Positions 56,343-63,089 of a DNA stretch of 64,000 bases are shown piece after piece. Positions within the stretch are counted from its first letter, which is position 1; each line of letters opens with the position of its first letter. Under the pieces are notes generated by a model. The model ran no database searches. It was given only the letters and a program-made list of their open reading frames with translations, and was not told the origin of the DNA. The stretch comes from Pedobacter helvus (GTDB lineage Bacteria > Bacteroidota > Bacteroidia > Sphingobacteriales > Sphingobacteriaceae). Where the stretch lies: assembly GCF_005925325.1 (NCBI RefSeq), contig NZ_SRMP01000007.1:62001-126000 (forward strand). The letters are read 5' to 3'. A program made the translations under genes and the position numbers.

Positions 56343-56957
56343 ATGAGCGATTACCAACGTTATCCAGACAGTCAACTTGTTTCCCTAACCAAATTGGGAG
56401 ACACAGATGCCTACACCGAAATCTATAACAGGTACTTTAGGTTGATGTTCACTTTTGGCTTTAAAAAGCTTCGGGATGAAGATCTAGCAAAGGATTATGT
56501 TCAGGAACTATTTGTTGGAATTTGGGAAAAGAGGTCAGAACTGAATGAAGAAACCAACTTCGCAGCCTTTCTATACGTTGCCCTACGATCTAAGATATTC
56601 AACTACTACGCACATCAGAAGGTAGAGAACAAGTACGCAGATTTTTTGGCATTCCACGTATCGATAGCAGCGCCGGAACAATCAGACCATCTGATCAGAG
56701 ATAAACAGCTCAACGAATATATAGAAAAACAGATACAGGCCTTACCGAAGAAAATGCGGAGGATATTTGAGCTTTCAAGAAAAGAGCATCTTTCCCATAA
56801 AGAGATAGCTCTGATCGTAAACACATCGGAGTTTACAGTTTCAAAACAGATCAGCAATGCACTGCGAATTATCCGGTCCAAGACCGGCAGGGCGATTACA
56901 GTCCTCATCGTTTCAATTGGTCTAAAAGATGCTGGCCAGATAACTGACTTTCTATAA
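56343..56957 (+). CDS. RNA polymerase sigma factor, ECF type (first of a tandem pair)
   Basis: This is a 204-residue sigma-70 family protein. Region 2 is seen in YTEIYNRYFRLMFTFGFKKL and LAKDYVQELFVGIWEKR, and region 4 in QIQALPKKMRRIFELSRKEHLSHKEIALIVNTSEFTVSKQISNALR. It belongs to the Bacteroidetes sigma-70 expansion. Such genes are normally followed by a FecR anti-sigma gene and a SusC/D pair, but none is present here. The next gene is a close paralogue 17 nt downstream. A long structured leader precedes it. Confidence 0.92.
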   Translation: MSDYQRYPDSQLVSLTKLGDTDAYTEIYNRYFRLMFTFGFKKLRDEDLAKDYVQELFVGIWEKRSELNEETNFAAFLYVALRSKIFNYYAHQKVENKYADFLAFHVSIAAPEQSDHLIRDKQLNEYIEKQIQALPKKMRRIFELSRKEHLSHKEIALIVNTSEFTVSKQISNALRIIRSKTGRAITVLIVSIGLKDAGQITDFL

Positions 56958-56974
56958 ACACAAACTAAACTGCC

Positions 56975-57559
56975 ATGTCCACCAGCCAGACCCCTGATAT
57001 AGAATTGTTGTCCCTTCTACAGAAAGAGAACCAAGCTGCCTACACAGAAATCTTCAACAGGTATTTCCAGTTGATGTTTGTATTCGCCTATAAGAAGCTC
57101 CGTGATGAGGAGATCGCAAAAGATCTGGTTCAGGAACTATTTGTAAAGCTGTGGGAACGTAGAGCTGTTATTTCCGTCAAGGGAAATCTTACCCCATACC
57201 TCTACACAGCGATGCGCAACATGATCCTCGATTATTTTGCCCCTCAGAAAGTCGAAAACAGATACGTTGTTTTTTTAACAGGCTATATGGCCAACGGCCG
57301 ATCAATGGATTCCGACGCTCTTATCCGAGAGAAACAACTGAAAGAATATATCGAAAAACAGATACAGGCACTACCTGCAAAAATGCGACGCATTTTTGAG
57401 ATGAGCAGGAAAGGACATCTAAGTCACAGGGAAATAGCTATAGCATTGGAAACCTCGGAGAATAATGTATCGACACAGATCATGAACGCTATTAGGATAC
57501 TTAAGACAAAATTGAGCATGATACTCGCTTTTGTCTTAAGTAGCTATTTATGGAATTGA
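56975..57559 (+). CDS. RNA polymerase sigma factor, ECF type (second of a tandem pair)
   Basis: This is a 194-residue paralogue of the preceding gene with the same layout: region 2 YTEIFNRYFQLMFVFAYKKL and VQELFVKLWERR, region 4 QIQALPAKMRRIFEMSRKGHLSHREIAIALETSENNVSTQI. The linker and ends differ more than the functional regions, so the copies are an old duplication, both apparently intact. Convergent with radC, whose stop is 6 nt away. No anti-sigma partner is adjacent; the genes they switch on are unknown, and island genes are the obvious candidates. Confidence 0.92.
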   Translation: MSTSQTPDIELLSLLQKENQAAYTEIFNRYFQLMFVFAYKKLRDEEIAKDLVQELFVKLWERRAVISVKGNLTPYLYTAMRNMILDYFAPQKVENRYVVFLTGYMANGRSMDSDALIREKQLKEYIEKQIQALPAKMRRIFEMSRKGHLSHREIAIALETSENNVSTQIMNAIRILKTKLSMILAFVLSSYLWN

Positions 57560-57565
57560 CGGCTA

Positions 57566-58024
57566 TCACATATACGCTTCCTCGGCCATACTCAGATAGC
57601 CATTTTCACTGATGATCAGGTGGTCATGGACTGTTATGTCCAACAACTTACCGCCTTGTTTGATCTTTTCCGTTATCCTAATGTCTTCGCTTGATGGCCT
57701 CAGGTTTCCGCTTGGATGGTTGTGACATATGATGATACTCGTAGCGGTAGCTTTCAATGCAATCGTGAAAAGTATTTTGCAATCCATTACGGTAGATGCA
57801 CTACCGCCAGTAGAAAGGTTCACAATGCCTAACACCCTGTTATTGGTATTTAGCAGTATCATCTTCGCCTGTTCAATATAGTTGATCAGGTTCATATCCC
57901 AGTTGTTTAGCAATACCTGAAAGGCTTGTTCGGAGGTACTGACCTGTAGTCTTTCCTGCGCTCTGAAATGTGGTTTGTAGCTTAGTTGCACCTCGGCAAC
58001 CCTGAAGATTTCTTTCTGTTCCAT
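57566..58024 (-). CDS. radC: RadC-type JAB-domain protein
   Basis: This is a 152-residue JAMM/MPN+ metalloprotein lacking the N-terminal helix-hairpin-helix part of long RadC. The zinc motif HxH-x7-S-x2-D is complete (H101, H103, S111, D114 in CHNHPSGNLRPSSEDI). RadC genes are very common on Bacteroidota mobile elements and, despite the name, their role in DNA repair is doubtful. Its leader side (58060-58167) holds a long inverted-repeat structure. Confidence 0.92.
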   Translation of the reverse strand: MEQKEIFRVAEVQLSYKPHFRAQERLQVSTSEQAFQVLLNNWDMNLINYIEQAKMILLNTNNRVLGIVNLSTGGSASTVMDCKILFTIALKATATSIIICHNHPSGNLRPSSEDIRITEKIKQGGKLLDITVHDHLIISENGYLSMAEEAYM

Positions 58025-58059
58025 TGTTAATGTATTTAAATTAATGAATGGAACCCTTT

Positions 58060-58167
58060 AATCTTTCTGTCCAACTAAGCAAAGGAGGAACGGAATAAAT
58101 GGGTCAGAGCGCAATGGCCGTGTGGGTTTATGCCGTAGTTCCTTTAGGCGTGTTGGACAGAAAGGTT
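58060..58167. other. long structured inverted-repeat element between HEPN gene and radC
   Basis: CTTTCTGTCCAAC (58063-58075) and GTTGGACAGAAAG (58152-58164) form a perfect 13-bp outer stem, extendable by about three pairs. Pairing continues inward with GGAAC/GTTCC, CGG/CCG and ATAAA/TTTAT (around 58087-58100 and 58125-58141), leaving a small GC-rich tip. The whole is one extended rod about 105 nt long. It could be an RNA leader of radC, a 3' element of the DUF262-HEPN transcript, or a DNA structure. No open reading frame of note is inside. Confidence 0.55.
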
Positions 58168-58240
58168 ATTTTTGTGGGAGTTATTAATTCAATTTATGCA
58201 CTATCAATTCAAGGGATATAAGTCAATTTGATACGATCGA

Positions 58241-58942
58241 CTATTTTTTGTAAGACTTTTCATCAATAAATTTATCTGCGTTTTTCACAATGTCCCTAAG
58301 ATAATTTGCTATTAAATCTTTAAACTCACTTAAATCTTGAATAGTAATAATTTCTGCAGTCTGCCTAAATGATTTATTGCCGTGTGCTAATGCGTTTCGT
58401 TCACTTTTAACTTTCGAGAATGCTTTAACTAATTTACGTTTATCAACTATATTAATCCTTCCGTAAAACCCATATTCTTTGATAATCTTCTCTATATTTT
58501 GGTAGTCTAAATTCCCTGAGATTGAAATTCTTGTTCTTAAAAAATCTATAGTTTTTTTATCTAAGCTCGAAGTAATTAAATTATCTATTTTCTCCTTAGT
58601 TTTTTTATTATTCCCATGCTCTCTAAACTCTAATGCTTGTTGAGTCAGCCAAATATTTCTTAAGTTATCTGATAAATCAATAAAAGTCAAATTATCGTCA
58701 GAGATTGCATCATATACTCCCCATATACAACTTCTTATAGTTGACTCAATTAGATTATAAAGAAGTAAATAACAATTAGCCCTGATTATTTTTTGGACAT
58801 CTCTTTTTATATCTAAATTGACTTCAGGCGTTAATTGAAAATTATTGGTTTTGTGAGACTCAACTTTGTTTATTTGAGCTGCAAATTCAAAATAAAGTTC
58901 AACTTCTTGGACTCTATTTTCTAAATATATTAAAATGCTCAT
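58241..58942 (-). CDS. HEPN-domain protein, MAE_28990/MAE_18760-like candidate RNase
   Basis: This is a 233-residue, largely helical cytoplasmic protein. Near the C-terminus is the HEPN ribonuclease motif R-x4-H: Arg182 and His187 in ERNALAHGNKSF. The helical stretch IIRANCYLLLYNLIESTIR is typical of the MAE_28990/MAE_18760 HEPN group. HEPN proteins with this motif are RNases in many toxin-antitoxin and abortive-infection systems. It is the second gene of a pair: the DUF262 gene's stop lies 1 nt before its start codon. The family name is from memory of sequence features; RNase activity is inference. Confidence 0.75.
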   Translation of the reverse strand: MSILIYLENRVQEVELYFEFAAQINKVESHKTNNFQLTPEVNLDIKRDVQKIIRANCYLLLYNLIESTIRSCIWGVYDAISDDNLTFIDLSDNLRNIWLTQQALEFREHGNNKKTKEKIDNLITSSLDKKTIDFLRTRISISGNLDYQNIEKIIKEYGFYGRINIVDKRKLVKAFSKVKSERNALAHGNKSFRQTAEIITIQDLSEFKDLIANYLRDIVKNADKFIDEKSYKK

Positions 58943-58943
58943 G

Positions 58944-60041
58944 CTATGAAGTCAAATTAGAGCTCACGTAATCAATACGTTCTTGAAGTGCTTTGGGCTT
59001 GTGCGTGTGATAGCGACCCGAAAGTAAATTAAAAAATCTATTTGGGTTTCTTTTATCCAACGTAGACCACGATAAATTAGATGCATTAATTTGTTTGCCG
59101 CTCTTTAGGGCAAAATGACATCCCAATGCAATAGCTTCAAAATAGGGTCTTGAAGTTGCCTGCGAATTTTCATATTTGCCAAACCCTTTATTTCCGAATA
59201 TTGATTCCACAAGTTTCAACATTGAAATAAAATCAGTTCGTTTCTTCGCTATTTCTGACTCATTGAAACTTTCATTCTGTTTTAGAAGGTAATTGTCTAT
59301 AAATTTTGCAACACTTCCAGTGTTTAAATCGACACCGTTTAAATTAAACTTAGGATAACCTTCGATGAAAGCGAAAAAACGAAGTATTAGTTCTTCCTCT
59401 TCCCTTCGATCTTCAAAATGCCTATCTATAGGGCACAATTTCCTGAAAAGTGCGTCATTTGCTAATTCAGTTATGAAATCCATAAATTTCCCACGATATA
59501 TCCCTCTTCTTGTTTCCATAGGTAATAAAGGCACACTACTAGTATTAATTCTACCAAACATATCGTTTCTAATCTCTTCATTTGCTCTAGAAGATAGTAC
59601 AATCATTCTCATTGAAGAGTTTTTAATTAATCGCTGTCTAGAAGGTTTAAGATCTTGAAAATAAAAACCATTTATTTCACTTAATTTATCAAGTTTTGAT
59701 AATTTTAATTGATTGTTGATAAACGCTGCAAGTGTTCTTATCCTTTGCGATCCATCAACAATTTCGAGTCTTCCAGTCTCTTCTATTTCAGCTACAAAAA
59801 TTAAAGGTATTGGCAACCCGAGTATCAAACTTTCAATAAATTTCGACTGTCGTGATGGCTCCCAGATAAACTCTCTTTGGTAATCAGGAACGTATAACTC
59901 ATTATCATCGATTTCTTCTCTCTCAAGATATTTTTGAACGTAATATTCAATCGTAAAATCTTTAATATCGTAACTTATACTTTGCTGTTCAGATTTGATT
60001 TGTTCTTCAATCTGATTTAGTTTTTCATCTGAAATTGTCAT
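58944..60041 (-). CDS. DUF262 (GmrSD N-terminal-like) protein
   Basis: This is a 365-residue cytoplasmic protein with the ParB/Srx-like DUF262 domain: VPDYQREFIWEPSRQSKFIE (residues 51-70), LGLPIPLIFVAE and the nucleotide-site motif DGSQR (96-100). DUF262 is the NTP-binding half of the type IV restriction enzyme GmrSD and of several defence proteins. The usual DUF1524 His-Me nuclease half is missing; the protein ends in helical sequence without HNH-like residues. The nuclease function may be supplied by the coupled HEPN protein. It leads a two-gene operon inside the island. Confidence 0.85.
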   Translation of the reverse strand: MTISDEKLNQIEEQIKSEQQSISYDIKDFTIEYYVQKYLEREEIDDNELYVPDYQREFIWEPSRQSKFIESLILGLPIPLIFVAEIEETGRLEIVDGSQRIRTLAAFINNQLKLSKLDKLSEINGFYFQDLKPSRQRLIKNSSMRMIVLSSRANEEIRNDMFGRINTSSVPLLPMETRRGIYRGKFMDFITELANDALFRKLCPIDRHFEDRREEEELILRFFAFIEGYPKFNLNGVDLNTGSVAKFIDNYLLKQNESFNESEIAKKRTDFISMLKLVESIFGNKGFGKYENSQATSRPYFEAIALGCHFALKSGKQINASNLSWSTLDKRNPNRFFNLLSGRYHTHKPKALQERIDYVSSNLTS

Positions 60042-60202
60042 TATACATGAATTTTAATATAAAACTCGCTCTTAATTCCTAAGTGAATTTTACGCAAAAT
60101 CATTCCATTAACAGAACGAATTTTAGCCAGAAATATTCAGATTTTTAGAAGATCTGAGCGTTAATTACTTCTAAACTAGTACTTCTATTTCTAAATTGCA
60201 AA

Positions 60203-61159
60203 TTATCTATTTAATGTTTGTTGTATTTTTTTTATTTTTCTACGCTTTTTTTTACCACTAACATCTGGGGATCTTGGTTCGAAGGTGGGTGCTAAGAGCA
60301 ACTCAAAGATACTAGCATAGTCAGGTTTTGAGATCATATCTATAAAGTTTGAGAATTCTCCATTTGTAATCTCATTAACTAAACTATTTTCGTAAGAAGT
60401 ACCCTGTGGATGCTTTTCCAAAATTTCATTTAGAACATCCAATTGCTTTCTCTGTTCCAAACTTCCATTCTTTTGAATATTTGCGTAGGCCATTCTATCT
60501 CTTAGCTGTCTATGAAAATCAAATGTCCTGTCAAACATGTCTTCGCCAAATTGTTTGAAGGCAACACGATTGAACTGTCCAAGTTTCTTTGAATGGTGCT
60601 CGTTTTTCCCCCTTGAATTGTTCATTGGGCTGAGCTTGATACTGTTGGTCACATCCTTTCTACTGACTATTATCTGCACGTGCAACTGGTTTCCATCCTT
60701 AAGTTCGCCCCGTTTTTTCTCGCCATTTATGACCTGCTTATCCTTAAAGCCATAGTATCGATGGTTCTCGATTTTTCCAAACCATAACAGATCTTTAGCC
60801 GAGTTTACACCTTCACGTTTAAAGTTTCGGGCATACTCATCCATCAAACGCTCCGCATAGCACTTCAATTGCTTCCTGATATCCAATACCCCATATTTGC
60901 CTTCAAGATGCTTCAGTTCCTTTTGGCTTGGGCTGATATTGATCAGAAAGAATTTCGCATCGGCCTTTCCCAGTTTGGCAACATTTCCGTCTATGGCATG
61001 CCGAACCTCGAAAGGCTCAAATGTGCGACCCTCATGATTGAACCAATGTTCACGTTCAAGCTTGTTTTCAATCCTGTTCTCCTTTTCCAGATAATGTACC
61101 AGTTCCCTGCTGCTACCTTTATTGTTCGCCGTTTTACTGTCGGTAATATTGATGTACAT
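60203..61159 (-). CDS. putative mobilization relaxase, DUF5712-like
   Basis: This is a 318-residue protein with an N-terminal domain containing the His-containing beta-strand DGNQLHVQIIVSRKD (His160), which resembles motif III of relaxases, and a very basic C-terminus (KKKRRKIKKIQQ). Sequences of this type sit next to BtgA genes on Bacteroidota mobile elements and are annotated as DUF5712 or mobilization protein. It starts 1 nt after the stop of the BtgA-like gene. The expected role is nicking of the element at oriT for transfer; the catalytic Tyr cannot be assigned with certainty. Confidence 0.7.
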   Translation of the reverse strand: MYINITDSKTANNKGSSRELVHYLEKENRIENKLEREHWFNHEGRTFEPFEVRHAIDGNVAKLGKADAKFFLINISPSQKELKHLEGKYGVLDIRKQLKCYAERLMDEYARNFKREGVNSAKDLLWFGKIENHRYYGFKDKQVINGEKKRGELKDGNQLHVQIIVSRKDVTNSIKLSPMNNSRGKNEHHSKKLGQFNRVAFKQFGEDMFDRTFDFHRQLRDRMAYANIQKNGSLEQRKQLDVLNEILEKHPQGTSYENSLVNEITNGEFSNFIDMISKPDYASIFELLLAPTFEPRSPDVSGKKKRRKIKKIQQTLNR

Positions 61160-61160
61160 A

Positions 61161-61715
61161 TCATAGCAGTTCTAATTCCTTGCGTGCCGTATTTGCCAGT
61201 TCTTCCTTTTCCCTTGCAGAACTCATCAGGCGTAAATTCTCCCTTTCCTTAATATAGCGGTTGAGGATGTTCATTGCTTTCTGTTTCAGTAATGCTTTGG
61301 CTTCTATCTTTTTTTCGATATAGCCAAGGGTTTCGAAAACTGACGAAAGGCCTTTCCTTTGATCTGATTGGTTTGAAAGCACCTGTTCATTGTATTTCAT
61401 CACTTGGTTGTCGAATGAATACGCCATCCTCTTCAGTAATTCCACCATAGAAGTAGCATCTCTTTTGATCGGGATCAATAGATCCGCCTCTTGTGTCCTG
61501 ACAAAACCGATATATTCCTTTTGTCCCTTAAGGATGGTATTTTTTAACAGCTCATCATTAAGATCTGTCGGATCTTTCTTGCTCCTGTAGAAATAATCTA
61601 TCATCTGTGATAGTACCTGGCGCTTAGACCGACCTAACTTAACTGCTATCTTTCCAAACTTGATATCGTCACGGATCGAATACTTGACTGTTTTCAATGT
61701 TTCCTGCATATCCAT
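61161..61715 (-). CDS. BfmA/BtgA-family mobilization protein
   Basis: This is a 184-residue DNA-binding accessory of conjugal mobilization. The N-terminal half (YSIRDDIKFGKIAVKLGRSKRQVLSQMIDYFY) looks like a ribbon-helix-helix/helix-turn-helix region. The rest is a long charged coiled coil (about residues 110-184). BtgA-type proteins help the relaxase at oriT in Bacteroides mobilizable transposons. It forms an operon with the relaxase gene, and the hairpin-rich oriT candidate lies just upstream at 61803-61890. Confidence 0.82.
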   Translation of the reverse strand: MDMQETLKTVKYSIRDDIKFGKIAVKLGRSKRQVLSQMIDYFYRSKKDPTDLNDELLKNTILKGQKEYIGFVRTQEADLLIPIKRDATSMVELLKRMAYSFDNQVMKYNEQVLSNQSDQRKGLSSVFETLGYIEKKIEAKALLKQKAMNILNRYIKERENLRLMSSAREKEELANTARKELELL

Positions 61716-61802
61716 ATATCTCTATATTTCACAATCTTTTAATCATATCCAGAACTCCTTGTAGAATTCCTTATTCGCACTTGAATGCTCTTTTAGAATG
61801 GA

Positions 61803-61890
61803 GAAGAACCCTCGGAGGGTTCTTCAAACCCCATTTGTACAGCAAATGGCAAGCAAACTAGGGCGCAGCCCAAGTTCCGCTTGCTCCATT
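61803..61890. other. candidate origin of transfer (oriT)
   Basis: Three stacked dyads sit upstream of the mobilization operon: GAAGAACCCTC/GAGGGTTCTTC (61803-61825, 1-nt centre), CCATTTG/CAAATGG (61831-61849), and GCAAGC/GCTTGC (61849-61884) enclosing GGGC-gca-GCCC (61861-61871). They are followed by a T-run. Dense hairpins next to btgA and a relaxase gene are the usual form of oriT in Bacteroidota mobilizable elements. The nick site cannot be told from the sequence alone. Confidence 0.6.
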
Positions 61891-61930
61891 TTTTTTATGA
61901 AAAATGGACTTTCTGCCATATGCCTATCCC

Positions 61931-62230
61931 TCATAGTTTCCCAGCGAAATCCAACAGCCTGATCCGACTTGCAATCGTTGGATGATATGAGGGTTCATAC
62001 TCTAACAGCCCGTGATCAACCAGATCGCTCATACATTTATGGTAGGTTGTGTATGAACGGATGGCCGAATATTTCATTAGCTCCCTTCTAGATACCCGAA
62101 ATTTATCAAACTTGGACGCCTTGTCCTGAACGGCCAGTATTGCTGAGAATAGGCTGATATGCGATTGGCGGAAAATCTTGTTTCCGCTTGCCAGTTTCAG
62201 AAAACTGGCAAGTATCGTTGCTGTCTCCAT
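61931..62230 (-). CDS. small winged-helix-like island protein
   Basis: This is a 99-residue protein with a predicted winged-helix layout: ISLFSAILAVQDKASKFDKF, the recognition-like VSRRELMKYSAIRSYTTYHKCMSDL and a C-terminal strand (ASRIRLLDFAGKL). I do not recognise a named family, but proteins of this kind are found downstream of excisionase-like genes on Bacteroidota islands. Its ATG overlaps the stop of the upstream HTH gene (TAATG), so the two are coupled. Likely role: control of excision, replication or transfer. Confidence 0.7.
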   Translation of the reverse strand: METATILASFLKLASGNKIFRQSHISLFSAILAVQDKASKFDKFRVSRRELMKYSAIRSYTTYHKCMSDLVDHGLLEYEPSYHPTIASRIRLLDFAGKL

Positions 62231-62502
62231 TATGACCTCCCGATTTCGCCCAACAACTGTTCTATATCAGAGTGCGCATAATAGAATATACCACCCAGCT
62301 TTTCATACTTCAGTACGCCCTTGATGCGTAGGTTCTGTAAAGTCCCAGCCGAAATTTTCAGTAGCTTTCGTACCTCTGAACTTCTGAGCCATTGCTTTTC
62401 TTTGTAGCTCTCATTATTGATATTAAGCTTTTCCAACTTCTCGAAAAGTTCTTTTTTGAAAGCTTCGAGATCCTCCCTAGTAATCAAATCCAATGTTGTC
62501 AT
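62230..62502 (-). CDS. excisionase-like helix-turn-helix protein
   Basis: This is a 90-residue DNA-binding protein with a short coiled-coil start (LEAFKKELFEKLEKLN) and a MerR/excisionase-type HTH_17 domain: WLRSSEVRKLLKISAGTLQNL, KGVLKYEKLGGIFYYAHSDIEQLL. Such proteins act with tyrosine integrases as recombination directionality factors (Xis-like) in Bacteroidota elements, or as regulators. Being far from the integrase gene (about 9 kb) is usual in these islands. It is followed directly by the winged-helix-like gene. Confidence 0.8.
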   Translation of the reverse strand: MTTLDLITREDLEAFKKELFEKLEKLNINNESYKEKQWLRSSEVRKLLKISAGTLQNLRIKGVLKYEKLGGIFYYAHSDIEQLLGEIGRS

Positions 62503-63089
62503 AAATCAATACTTTAGTTAACGATTATGCAATTACATCATAAACCTCATTTAAACTTCTCTAGTAGAGAGAAATTTAAATTTGACTAATATCTGTAAGC
62601 GCACATTTCCTTTACTCACAAAGGTGTATTAACTAGATTGGATTAATTGACAAGCACATAAGGAGGTCCCTAACTTTTATTAGATAAATGGTTATACAGC
62701 AACGAATAATATATGTTCACTAAAATCTACTTTCGTAAGAAAAAATTAAACTAAGAAATCTCAAATTAGGCGTTAACCATCTTAAATACATTACAAATTA
62801 ATTCACGTCTTAAGAATAAATCTACTTTTAGCAACGCCTATTGTGAGGCAAACTATTTTGCAATCAAAAGATTTATTTGAAAAAAAATAAACTAAAAATA
62901 TTAGCAAAACAATGATTTAAATCAAATTATTTGTATGTTCGCATTCACATAAAAATAACTTTACGCTATTGTTGCGTGATTTTTTGTGGAAAACTTTCTA
63001 TTTAAGTGATTAGAGACAAGGCGCGCAATATTGATAAAGTTATTATGCATTTGGTATAAGCAAGCGATAAAGTAAAAAAAGGGTTATAA
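62503..63089. other. 587-nt AT-rich intergenic stretch upstream of the methyltransferase
   Basis: The stretch separates the divergent HTH gene and methyltransferase gene. I see only tiny open frames (for example 20 codons from 62527), a weak hairpin (TCTCT/AGAGA near 62570) and long A/T runs around 62870-62950. The promoters of both flanking operons must lie here. TGCATTTG at about 63047 is an imperfect -7 match upstream of the methyltransferase. Nothing else can be supported. Confidence 0.4.

Noticed and set aside
58241..60041. Complete GmrSD type IV restriction enzyme
   Set aside because: The DUF1524 nuclease half is absent; the partner has an RNase-type HEPN motif instead.
60869..61252. 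Rightward 127-codon frame across the relaxase/btgA junction
   Set aside because: It is antisense to two well-supported overlapping-operon genes and has no family features.
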